In this document: piece after piece, positions 11,047-18,823 of the stretch
How positions within the stretch are numbered: the stretch's first letter is position 1
How the letters are laid out: each line of letters starts with the position of its first letter
Assembly: GCA_937926445.1 (NCBI GenBank)
Contig: CALBAK010000046.1
Coordinates: forward strand, 1-64,000
Reading direction: 5' to 3'
DNA: 64,000 bases
From: an uncultured Alphaproteobacteria bacterium
GTDB lineage: Bacteria > Pseudomonadota > Alphaproteobacteria > Geminicoccales > Geminicoccaceae
Notes under the pieces: generated by a model
The model's input: only the letters and a program-made list of their open reading frames with translations
Database searches by the model: none
What the model was told of the DNA's origin: nothing
Position numbers and translations under genes: made by a program

Positions 11047-12564
11047 TCATTGAACGCGGCGGATCCGGCCCTCTACCGCGGGTGCGGCCTTGCCGCCCAG
11101 TGCCGTGATGTAGTCCATCACGGTCGAGGCCAACAGCGTGGCGCCCGAGGCGTCGACGACGACCCTGCCACGACCGAGTGCGGCGTAACCGTCGCCGCCA
11201 GCCAGCATGTAGTCGTTGGTGGCGACGCGATAGATCCGCCCGAGCTCAAGCGGCGCCCCGCCGACCCGGACCTCGACCACCCGCTGGCCCGGCGGCCGGC
11301 TCGGGTCGTAGGAAAAGGTGAGCCCCGAGACCTGCGGAAAGCGCCCGGCCTTCTGCTCGACCTGCGAGACGCCGTTCTCGAGCGCGGAAAGAAGGTCCTT
11401 ACCCTCGAGCTCGACGAGCACCGTGACGTTCCCGAACGGCAGCTCGGTCAGGACGTCCTTGCGGGTCAGTACCGTACCCGCCGCGTAGGTGCGATCGCCC
11501 CGGATACCGCCTCCGTTGGTGATCGCGACATCGGCTTTCATCGCCAGACGCATCGCATCCGCGATCAGGTTGCCGATCGCCGCCTCGGTCGTTCGGACGA
11601 CGTCGCGCCGACTGTCGAGCGGCACCGCGAGCTCGCCGATCGCCACCCCGAGCTCCTCGTCGAGCCGCCGATTCCAACGCTGGACGATCGGCTTTATCTC
11701 CGGGTGTGGAGCGATGCCGGCGTTGGCGACGTAACGCCAGGACGGAGTCCACTGGACCACCTCCCGGTCGCCCTGCTTCACGCGCTCGACGGAAAGATCG
11801 ATCACCGCGAGCCAATGCGCGTCGGAGCCGGCCTTGAGGATCAGCTTGCCGTTCTCGAAAAAGGTTATCGGCTCGTGGTCGTGGCCGCCGAGAACGAGGT
11901 CGATCCCCTCGACCTTGGCGGCGATCGCCCGATCCTGGGCGATCCCGAGATGGGTGAGCGCGATCACGAGATCGGCGCCCTGCTCCCGCAGGCGCTTGGT
12001 GGCACTCTCGGCGGTCGCGAGAGGATCGGCGAAGGCGATGCCCGGACCGGGCGAGGACAGCACCCGCGTCTCGGGCTCGACGAGGCCGAACAGGCCGATC
12101 TTGACGCCCCCGCGCTCGACGACGTGCAGATCCTTCGTGCCGACCGCTGGCCGTCCCTCGTGGTCGCGCAGGTTGGTGCCGAGCCACGGGAAGGTCGAGG
12201 CCCGGATCCGCGCTTCCGCGATCTCCGGGCCGAAGTCGAACTCGTGGTTGCCGGGCACCGCGACGTCGGTCCGCAGTGCATTGTACAGCTCGATCATCGG
12301 CTCGCCTTTGGTGAGCCCCGAGAGCACCGAAGGCGAGAGCAGATCGCCGCCGAACGTCGTCAGATGGTGGGGCGAGCGGGCGCGCTCGCGCTCGAGCAGT
12401 GTCATGAGCTCGGCGAGGCCCCCGCGACCGCGTTTCGGCGCGATCTCGTAGACGTCGTTGGTGTGGAGGATGGTGATCGTGACGGGCTCGGCCCGGCTCG
12501 GGGCAGATAGCAGAGCGAGACCGGCCCCGAGCGCTGCGGCGAGGATCAAGCGGCGGGCGAGCAT
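11047..12564 (-). CDS. periplasmic 5'-nucleotidase / bifunctional metallophosphatase (UshA-like)
   Basis: A 505-residue secreted protein with a signal peptide (residues about 1-27, MLARRLILAAALGAGLALLS). The metallophosphatase domain shows ITILHTNDVYEI, GGDLLSPSVLSG, VPGNHEFDFG, LTHLGI and GGHDHEP, which carry the metal ligands. The C-terminal 5_nucleotid_C domain contains ITNGGGIRGD and the NDYMLAGGDGY substrate region. Family members hydrolyse extracellular nucleotides or nucleotide sugars in the periplasm. The open frame extends 181 codons further upstream without homology, so the ATG before the signal peptide is chosen. The rhodanese gene ends 47 bases upstream on the same strand. Confidence 0.9.
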   Translation of the reverse strand: MLARRLILAAALGAGLALLSAPSRAEPVTITILHTNDVYEIAPKRGRGGLAELMTLLERERARSPHHLTTFGGDLLSPSVLSGLTKGEPMIELYNALRTDVAVPGNHEFDFGPEIAEARIRASTFPWLGTNLRDHEGRPAVGTKDLHVVERGGVKIGLFGLVEPETRVLSSPGPGIAFADPLATAESATKRLREQGADLVIALTHLGIAQDRAIAAKVEGIDLVLGGHDHEPITFFENGKLILKAGSDAHWLAVIDLSVERVKQGDREVVQWTPSWRYVANAGIAPHPEIKPIVQRWNRRLDEELGVAIGELAVPLDSRRDVVRTTEAAIGNLIADAMRLAMKADVAITNGGGIRGDRTYAAGTVLTRKDVLTELPFGNVTVLVELEGKDLLSALENGVSQVEQKAGRFPQVSGLTFSYDPSRPPGQRVVEVRVGGAPLELGRIYRVATNDYMLAGGDGYAALGRGRVVVDASGATLLASTVMDYITALGGKAAPAVEGRIRRVQ

Positions 12565-12611
12565 CGCGGGCGAACTCCCTTGCGGCCACGGTTGGGGCGT
12601 GAGAGGCCCCT

Positions 12612-13073
12612 CTAGAACGTCAACGCGACGGGACCGTGACGGTCGGATCGGGGGCCCTCGGCCGGCGGCCAGGGAGCCACCGGCAGCCCGCGCGCGAGCC
12701 AGCCGGGCCCAAACGCGCTGCCGGCCATGCCCTCGGCGATGTCGAGGATCCGGGAGAAACCCTCGCCGAGGAGAAGCCGGCGGGCGAACGCCGTCCGCCC
12801 ACCCGATCGGCAGATCAGCGCGACGGGTCGACCCTGCGCGGCTTCGACGATCCGGGCGATGTCGGCGACGAAACCCGCCCGGACAGCTTGCGGCGCTTCG
12901 GTCAGGGGTGCGAGTTCGGCGCCTGCCGGAACGCCGGTTTGGGCCCATTCGGCGGGGGTGCGGATGTCGACGAGAACCAGCCGGCCTTCGCGCGCCAGCG
13001 CCGCCGCCCGATCGGCCGAGATCCGGCCCGCCGCATCGCCGAGCTCCTCGAGTTCTTCCCCGTCCTCCGTCAT
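12612..13073 (-). CDS. rhodanese-like domain protein
   Basis: A 153-residue single rhodanese domain: GRLVLVDIRTPAEWAQTGVP is the N-terminal signature and ALICRSGGRTAFARRLL carries the candidate catalytic Cys in a CRSGGR loop. Such proteins move sulfane sulfur or serve in sulfur relay. There is no signal peptide, so it should be cytoplasmic. The start ATG follows GGGAGGTGAGG. It lies between gapR and the nucleotidase gene on the same strand, possibly cotranscribed with the latter. The true sulfur donor is unknown. Confidence 0.88.
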   Translation of the reverse strand: MTEDGEELEELGDAAGRISADRAAALAREGRLVLVDIRTPAEWAQTGVPAGAELAPLTEAPQAVRAGFVADIARIVEAAQGRPVALICRSGGRTAFARRLLLGEGFSRILDIAEGMAGSAFGPGWLARGLPVAPWPPAEGPRSDRHGPVALTF

Positions 13074-13130
13074 CCTCACCTCCCGACCCGACTGGCCGCG
13101 CCGGCAACCGTCCTCCGCCTGCACCCGGGC

Positions 13131-13376
13131 TCAGGCCATACCGAGCGCCGCTTTGTAGAGCTCGAGCAGCTCCTCCTGCTCGCTCCGATCGTGCGGTTTC
13201 ATGCGCCGCAACCGCAAGACATGGCGCAACGTCCTCACATCGAAGCCTTCACTCTTGGCTTCGGCGAACACCTCCTTGATCTGCTCGGCGACCTCGCGTT
13301 TCTCCTCCTCGAGACGTTCCACCTTCTCGACGATCTGCTTGAGCCGGTCGGCGGCAATCCCCTGAGCGTCGGCCAT
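13131..13376 (-). CDS. gapR: GapR-family nucleoid-associated protein (DUF2312)
   Basis: An 81-residue protein with a long coiled coil, RLKQIVEKVERLEEEKREVA, followed by IKEVFAEAKSEGFDVRTLRH and RRMKPHDRSEQEELLELYK. This is the full DUF2312 domain (PF10073). In Caulobacter, GapR binds overtwisted AT-rich DNA ahead of replication and transcription. It is almost confined to alphaproteobacteria, so it is a good lineage marker. The chosen ATG has an AGGGAG site 5 bases upstream; the longer frame upstream is Arg-rich and unconvincing. It is divergent from metY. Confidence 0.93.
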   Translation of the reverse strand: MADAQGIAADRLKQIVEKVERLEEEKREVAEQIKEVFAEAKSEGFDVRTLRHVLRLRRMKPHDRSEQEELLELYKAALGMA

Positions 13377-13522
13377 GCTCTCCCTCGCATCGAACAGCGC
13401 GCCCGCGCTTCTAGGCCGGGCCGGACGCCGCCGCCAGAGCCGACTCCGGCGCCCCCGGCACTCGCCTCGACGGCGCGGTGTGCAGGCGCTAGCGTCCACC
13501 CGTCGCGATCGCGGAGACATCG

Positions 13523-14818
13523 ATGCGTACGAAGAGCAGGAATCCGGAGACCATCGTTCTCCACGCCGGCTATAGGAGCGATCCCACCACGACGGCGGTC
13601 GCGGTGCCGATCTACCAAACGACCTCTTACCAGTTCCATTCGCCCGAGCACGCGCGGCGCCTGTTCGCGCTCGAAGAGCTCGGCAACATCTACACCCGGA
13701 TCATGAACCCTACCCAGGCGGTGCTCGAGGAACGCGTCGCCCAGCTTGAGGGTGGCGTGGCGGCGCTCGCGCTCGCCTCGGGACAGGCAGCCTCGCTCTT
13801 CGCGGTCCAGAACATCTGCCACGCCGGCGACAACTTCGTCTCCTCGACCGACCTCTACGGCGGCACCTGGAACCTGTTCCAGAACACGATGATGAAGACG
13901 ATGGGGATCGAGGTCCGCTTCGTCGATCCCTCCGATCCCGAGAATTTCCGGCGGGCGACCGATGCCCGCACACGCTGCTATTATGCGGAGACGCTTCCCA
14001 ACCCCAAGCTCAACGTGTTCCCGATCGCCGAGGTGGCACGGATCGGCCGCGAAATGGGCGTACCGCTCATCGTGGACAACACGGCAGCCCCGGTGATCTG
14101 CCGGCCGATCGAGCACGGTGCCGCCATCGTCATGCACTCGACGACCAAGTACATCGGCGGGCACGGGACCTCGATCGGCGGAATCATCGTCGACGGCGGC
14201 AATTTCGACTGGGAGAAACACGCCGACCGCTTCCCCATGCCCAACCAGCCCGACCCCTCCTAGCACGGCGCGATCTGGACCCAGGCGGTGAAGCCGCTCG
14301 GCCCGATCGCCTACATCGTCAAGGCGCGTGTCACGCTCTTGCGCGACATAGGAGCCGCGATGTCGCCGTTCAACGCGTTCATGTTCATTCAGGGCCTCGA
14401 GACCCTGCCGCTGCGGATGCGGATCCATTGCGAGAACGCCACACGGGTCGCCGAGTGGCTCAGCCGCCACCCCAAGGTCGAGCGGGTCATTCATCCCTCG
14501 CTCCAGACCGGCGAGCTCAGGCGCCGCGCCGACCAGCATCTGCGGGGCGGCTACGGCGCCCTGGTCGGCATGGAGCTCAAGGGCGGTCGCGAGGCAGGTC
14601 GTCGGTTCATCGACGCGCTGCAGATGTTCTACCACGTCGCCAACATCGGCGACGTCCGCTCGCTCGCCATCCACCCGGCGACCACCACTCACAGCCAGCT
14701 CGGCCCCGAGGAGCAGCTCGCGACCGGGGTCTCGGAGGGCTATGTCCGATTGTCGATCGGGATCGAGCACATCGACGACATCCTGGCCGACCTCGACCAA
14801 GCGTTGGCGGCCGCGTGA
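13523..14818 (+). pseudogene. metY: O-acetylhomoserine sulfhydrylase-type enzyme with in-frame amber stop
   Basis: Reading through, this is a complete PLP Cys/Met-metabolism enzyme of 430 residues: VLHAGYRSDPTTTAVAVPIY, GNIYTRIMNPTQAVLEERVA, the PLP lysine in HSTTKYIGGHGTSIGG, and the C-terminal IHPATTTHSQLGPEEQLATG. A TAG at 14261-14263 interrupts PDPS*HGAIW; homologues have Tyr there (SYHG), so TAC or TAT to TAG is one base change. The frame is the same on both sides and no other lesion is visible. The 246-residue N-terminal product would keep the PLP lysine but lose the C-terminal domain. Either a recent nonsense mutation or a sequence error. Confidence 0.88.
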
Positions 14819-15189
14819 GCCCGCTCGGCTGCCGCGCCGCGTTGCTCGCGCTCGCCCTTTCGGCTTGCGCGTCGCAGCTCGAGCCCGAGGCGGTGCGATG
14901 GACGGCGGCGGCGAGCGCGACGGTCGAGACCGCGTCCGCTGGCCCCGACGTCGCACTCGGCCGGGAGATCGCGACCCGGGTCTGCAGTCGATGTCACGCT
15001 CTCGAGGGGGAAGGCCCGAGCCCGCATCCCGCGGCTCCGGCTTTCCCGCTCCTCGCTCGCAGGCTGCCGGGCGACGTCCTCTTGCCTCGGCTGGAGGAAG
15101 GGATCAGGGCGAGCCACCCGGACATGCCGGAGGTGCGCCTCGCCCCCGCCGAGATCGATTCGTTCCTGGCCTTTTGGTCGACCCTCTGA
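14815..15189 (+). CDS. small c-type cytochrome, probable lipoprotein
   Basis: A 124-residue protein starting at GTG in a GTGA overlap with the metY stop. A short hydrophobic leader ends in the lipobox LALALSAC, so the mature protein is probably lipid-anchored. One haem c motif CSRCH lies in IATRVCSRCHALEGEGPSP, and a Met in SHPDMPEVRL could be the sixth ligand. The C-terminus AEIDSFLAFWSTL matches class I cytochrome helices. It should carry electrons in the periplasm. The translational overlap with the broken metY is odd because the two functions have no obvious link. Confidence 0.82.
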   Translation: MSPLGCRAALLALALSACASQLEPEAVRWTAAASATVETASAGPDVALGREIATRVCSRCHALEGEGPSPHPAAPAFPLLARRLPGDVLLPRLEEGIRASHPDMPEVRLAPAEIDSFLAFWSTL

Positions 15190-15210
15190 GCCCGAGGCCG
15201 CGGGCAGCGA

Positions 15211-15945
15211 TCAGCGCTGCACGAGGACCTGGTTGGTGACCTCGTCGACCCCGAACAGGGTCCAAACATTGGCCTCGGCCATACGCCGCTTCCCTTCGCT
15301 CGGCACGACGCCGGCGAGCGTCACCCGCCCGTCTCGCACCGTGACGTGGATCCGGCTCGCGTCGAGGAAAGGGTCTTTCTCGAGCGCAAGCCGACAGGCA
15401 TCGGCAATGGCTCCGTCCTCGTCCTCTTCCGGTGGATCGACGGCGATACCGTCGACAACGTCACGAACGCCCGGGACCCGCCAGGCGAGCAGCCCCGCCG
15501 GTCGCTTGTAGTCGAGCCCGGGAGCGGTGCCGCCGAGGGTCGAGATACCGTCGCGAACCTCGATCTCCAGCCGGCCGCGGACATCGATCGGTGAAGCGCA
15601 GATCGGTTTCGCTTACTCCCATCTGCGTGCGAAGAGTGTGACCTCTGCGAACGCGGGCTCGGCAATCGACGCTCGGGCCACGTGATCGCGGATCTCCCGG
15701 TCGCCCATGACGACGGCCGGTCGTACGTGCAGCCGGTCGACGATGGCGCGCACCTCGGGCACCGAGGCCACGGCCCGAAGTACGCGCTTCTTGGTCGCGA
15801 CACCGTCGACCTCGCCTTCGATCGTGAGCGTGCCACGGTCCCAGGCCGATTGGATCTCGGGGTGCCGAGCCTCCCGACCGGGTACACTCTGCAGCCAGGC
15901 GCGGGCCTCCTCGAGGATCTCCGAGACGAGTCGCTTACTCGTGAT
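15211..15945 (-). pseudogene. tandem BON-domain stress protein, lost start and internal stop
   Basis: Read as one frame of 244 codons this gives two or more BON (PF04972) domains: RGTLTIEGEVDGVATKKRVL with VASVPEVRAIVDRLHV, then RGRLEIEVRDGISTLGGTAP with VPGVRDVVDGIAVDPPEEDE, then IHVTVRDGRVTLAGVVPSEG. A TAA stop sits at 15613-15615 (codon 111), between domains. The expected start is ATC at 15943-15945, next to a GAGG site; ATG to ATC would be one change, and no other start precedes the first domain. BON proteins bind membranes or are osmotic/stress induced. It lies directly after the broken DUF2267 gene. Confidence 0.82.
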
Positions 15946-15975
15946 CGCCCTCGAATACGAGTAGCGGGGTGCGGC

Positions 15976-16427
15976 CTAGATCGCCGCACGCCGCGCCCAT
16001 TCCGGGAAGAGTGCGCGCAGCTCGGGGGTAGGGCGTGGATGACTTTGCTCACCTGTCCCGGGTCGATCCGGGCGGCGAGTACCTCGAGGACGCCCTGCAC
16101 GACCGCCTCGAGATCGGCCGGCGGCTCGCGGGCGAAAACCTTCGCCACCTTCTCCAGGAACTCTTCGACGTGCCGTTCGCGGCTCGGGGTGCCGGCAGGG
16201 TGCCACTCTTCGTAGTAGAAGCCACGGATCAGCATCGGCAGCTGCGCGCCCAGATGGACGGCGAGCTCGGCCGGGAGCCGATCGCGGAGCGCATGCAGCG
16301 TCCCCCGCAGGGCCAAATAGGCGAAGTGGCGATCGTCGCTGTTCAGCCGGTCCTGAATCGCCTTCAGCCAGAGATTGGTCTGCTGGACGGTCGTGTCGAA
16401 AACCTCGAGCCCGGTCGCGGACATCAT
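15976..16427 (-). pseudogene. DUF2267 protein with a frameshift near the C-terminus
   Basis: About 150 codons of the DUF2267 family (PF10025): VFDTTVQQTNLWLKAIQDRL, YLALRGTLHALRDRLPAELA, HLGAQLPMLIRGFYYEEWHP and VSKVIHALP. Then a run of five G on the plus strand (16024-16028) is one base short, and the family ending PELRALFPEWARRAAI continues in another frame to the TAG at 15976. Without the shift the protein would be complete. AGGAGACG precedes ATGATG. An FNR/FixK-type box lies 52 bases upstream of the start. Because the lesion is in a homopolymer, a sequencing error is possible here. Confidence 0.82.
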
Positions 16428-16478
16428 CGTCTCCTCCGATTTCCCACGCCAGGCTAGCCGAGATCCGCGGGGGCGCGC

Positions 16479-16492
16479 TTGATGCAGATCAA
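16479..16492 (-). promoter_or_regulatory. FNR/FixK-type binding site upstream of the DUF2267-BON operon
   Basis: TTGATGCAGATCAA is a perfect match to the FNR/Anr/FixK consensus TTGAT-N4-ATCAA. Its centre is about 60 bases from the DUF2267 start, compatible with a class II activator position for a leader of about 17 bases. It implies low-oxygen control of an operon that now looks broken. Confidence 0.7.
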
Positions 16493-16581
16493 AGCGCCGA
16501 GAGAACCGACCGGGAGACGGACCGGGCAGCCGCCACGGTCCTCCGGCGAGCGGGCGAGCCGCCCGCGGGGTCCCGCCGGTT

Positions 16582-17088
16582 TCACCAGCTCTCGTCGCCG
16601 ATATCCATCTCGAGGGCCTCCTCCTCCGCCGGCTGCGGCTCCTCGGCGGGCGGCACCGCGGCCTCGGCCGGCGGCGCCAGGAGAGAGCCCAGGAGCGAGC
16701 CGAGCAGGAACCCGCCGGCGAGCGCCGTCAAGGTGCCGGCGGCGCCGCCCAGGAAGCCGCCCGGCTGCTGGAACATGCCGGGACGGTAACCCGGCGCATG
16801 GACCGGGGCCGGAGGCGGGGCTGTCCGGCCACCGCCAAACAGACCGCCGAAGAGCCCGCCTCCCGAGCGCTGCTGCTCGAGTGCGTGTTCGAGCTCCCGG
16901 ATCCGATTCTGCGCCTCGGCCTGCGCGTGCTCGAGGAAGAACGCCATCTGAGTGACGTAGTACTTGGTCTGCGGATGGCGCTCCATGAGTTGGTGGATGA
17001 GCCGCTCGGCCTCCGGATCGCGCTCGCTCTGGAGCGACTTCAACCGATCGAAGAAGCCCGTGATCGCATCGCGGTCCTCGGGGGTCAT
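16582..17088 (-). CDS. DUF2076 domain protein
   Basis: A 168-residue DUF2076 (PF09849) protein. Residues 1-75 form a helical domain (MTPEDRDAITGFFDRLKSLQ, then LMERHPQTKYYVTQMAFFLE and AQNRIRELEHAL), followed by a Gly-rich GGGLFGGLFGGG segment, a Pro-rich part and a hydrophobic LTALAGGFLLGSLLGSLLAP stretch. The tail is acidic (EEPQPAEEEALEMDIGDES). The family is described only as a putative periplasmic ligand-binding sensor. The ATG at 17086-17088 has GGAGG six bases upstream; an in-frame ATG four codons earlier is possible. Confidence 0.85.
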   Translation of the reverse strand: MTPEDRDAITGFFDRLKSLQSERDPEAERLIHQLMERHPQTKYYVTQMAFFLEHAQAEAQNRIRELEHALEQQRSGGGLFGGLFGGGRTAPPPAPVHAPGYRPGMFQQPGGFLGGAAGTLTALAGGFLLGSLLGSLLAPPAEAAVPPAEEPQPAEEEALEMDIGDESW

Positions 17089-17203
17089 GAGCGCCTCCAT
17101 GCGGTGTCCCACGGGGCGCCAGGTGGGGTCGCGCGCCGGCCCCAGCAAGGAGCGCGGCTCACGTCCGAATGACCGCCCGGTTAAACCCTCGTCAGCCTCG
17201 GGA

Positions 17204-17494
17204 TCAGCGGAACAGGCGATCGCCCTGCTCGTCGATCACTTGGCGCGCCTTGTGGATCGCGAAGGCCTTGGCGTCGTCCGGGCTCGCGTGGGTGTCGGCA
17301 CGGATCAGCTCGTGTCGCCGCGGGCCGTCCGGGAACTCCTTCTCGATCAGAGCGCAGGTCAGGTACTGCCCCCTCTGGGCACGGACCATCGGGAGGATCC
17401 GATAGCCCTTGTACTCGACGGCAGACGCCGGATCCGCCGCGCCGGTTGCTCCCTCGCCGCCGAACAGACGCTTGAGAAAACCGCCGAGCCCCAC
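17204..17494 (-). CDS. HlyU-family protein
   Basis: A 96-residue protein of the HlyU family (PF10115), which in alphaproteobacteria is distinct from the ArsR-type Vibrio HlyU despite the name. It has the typical N-terminus GLGGFLKRLFGGEG, then YKGYRILPMVRAQRGQYLTC, and HASPDDAKAFAIHKARQVID. The start is GTG with GGAGG seven bases upstream. A transcription-regulator role is only annotated by name in the family, so function is open. The DUF4332 gene ends 18 bases upstream on the same strand, so these two are probably one operon. Confidence 0.85.
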   Translation of the reverse strand: MGLGGFLKRLFGGEGATGAADPASAVEYKGYRILPMVRAQRGQYLTCALIEKEFPDGPRRHELIRADTHASPDDAKAFAIHKARQVIDEQGDRLFR

Positions 17495-17512
17495 GAAGCT
17501 GCCTCCGCGGTA

Positions 17513-17923
17513 CTAATAAGACAGCATGGGCGGCAGGTTCTTGGCCTGCTCGATCCAGCCCGCCACCATCTTCTCGGCCGGCACAGCGCGCGCGAGCTTC
17601 CGTGCGGCGTTGACTTCGGCCATTTTGGCCGCGAGATTGCGAGCGACCCTCTGCTTCAACTCCTTGACCGTGTCGACACCGGCCGCCTCGAGCAGTTCGG
17701 CATATTGCTTGCCGACCCCTTTGATCCGCATGAGGTCGGCCATGTTGGCCCACTTGAGAAGGCGCGCCTCGTCGATGCCCGTGCTCTGCGCCAGGACCTT
17801 GCGACCCTTCGGATCGGCGCAGGCCTTCAAAAGATCGGCCGTGGTCGCGATCTGCGCTTCTTGTAACTTTGCCGCATAGGTGGGTCCGATACCCTCGATC
17901 TCTGCGATCTTGTAATTCGCCAT
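17513..17923 (-). CDS. DUF4332 helix-hairpin-helix protein
   Basis: A 136-residue DUF4332 (PF14229) protein with two helix-hairpin-helix segments: KIAEIEGIGPTYAAKLQEAQ and ADLMRIKGVGKQYAELLEAA. Such segments bind DNA non-specifically in repair and topology proteins, and here they form most of the protein. The C-terminal part (NAARKLARAVPAEKMVAGWI) is helical. Start ATG at 17923. It is upstream of the HlyU-family gene. DNA binding is inferred from the motif; no specific partner is visible. Confidence 0.85.
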   Translation of the reverse strand: MANYKIAEIEGIGPTYAAKLQEAQIATTADLLKACADPKGRKVLAQSTGIDEARLLKWANMADLMRIKGVGKQYAELLEAAGVDTVKELKQRVARNLAAKMAEVNAARKLARAVPAEKMVAGWIEQAKNLPPMLSY

Positions 17924-18018
17924 CGGATCCCCCAGACTCGCCCGGTCGATGCGCCCAGCTCCCGCGTTTTGCGACCAAAGCCGGCGCCGTGCAAGGTGGA
18001 CACGCCAAGAGCAGGAGA

Positions 18019-18823
18019 GTGACCCCGCGTCCCGACGTCGAGCTTCGCACCGATGCGTCGACCGGCATTCTCCTGTCGCTCGTCGCTTACGCCCTCTTCA
18101 CGCTCGTGGACTCGGCCATCAAGACTCTGGGCGGACGCTACCACGTCGTCCAGTTCGTTTTCTTCAACGCGCTGTTCGCTTTCACGACGGTCACCCTGAT
18201 CGCGCTCTTCCGCGGGCGGCTCGCCGGGATCGCCAGCCCGCAATGGCGGCTCCATTTGTTGCGTTGGGCCATCGTATTGCCCGGCGGGCTCGCGATCTTC
18301 CGGGCCTATCCGCGCACGCCTCTAGCCGATGTCTATGCCATTCTTCCGCTCTTCATGACCGCACTCGCGGTTCCCATCCTCGGCGAGCGGGTCGGCTGAC
18401 GCCGCTGGTCCGCCGTGCTCGTGGGGTTCTTCGGCGTCCTGATCATGCTGCGACCGGGCTCCGGGCTATTCGGCGCAGCGGCCCTCGCGGCTCTGTTCGG
18501 CGCCCTTGTCCACGCCTGCAACATGCTCCTCCTGCGCCGTATGCGCGGGGTCGATCCGCCCGAGGTCTTCGGCATCTGGGGCAACGGTTTGACGCTGCTC
18601 GCTACCACGCTCGCCCTGCCGCGGCTCTGGCGGACCCCCTCGCCGGATGATCTGGCCCTGCACGCTTTCGCCGGGATCGTGGCAGACAGCGGGTTCCTGC
18701 TCCTCGTCGCGGCCTATGGCCGCGACCATGGTCGGTCCCGCCGTCGTCGTGGCGAGCGGCCTCTACATCTGCCTCTACATCTTCCACCGCGAAGCCGTAC
18801 GCCGACAGGAAGCGAGGTGGTGA
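18019..18823 (+). pseudogene. EamA/DMT-family transporter remnant
   Basis: Starts at GTG after AGGAGA. The first EamA half is well kept (GILLSLVAYALFTLVDSAIK, DVYAILPLFMTALAVPILGE) up to RVG, where TGA at 18397-18399 replaces the Trp that homologues have in GWRRWSAVL. The frame then continues as RRWSAVLVGFFGVLIMLRPG and LLRRMRGVDPPEVFGIWGNG. After VAAYGR (about 18723) the frame changes and only the family end ATMVGPAVVVASGLYIC remains, ending in TGA at 18821. About 30-40 codons of the second half are missing. Three lesions make this a clear pseudogene. Confidence 0.88.

Noticed and set aside
14261-14263. TAG in metY considered as pyrrolysine
   Set aside because: The homologous residue is Tyr in a non-catalytic motif, no methylamine genes are near, and intact genes here also use TAG as a stop.
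18397-18399. TGA at a Trp position in the EamA gene, considered as recoding (Trp or selenocysteine)
   Set aside because: Many intact genes in the window end in TGA, there is no SECIS-like context that I can see, and the same gene has a further deletion and frame change.
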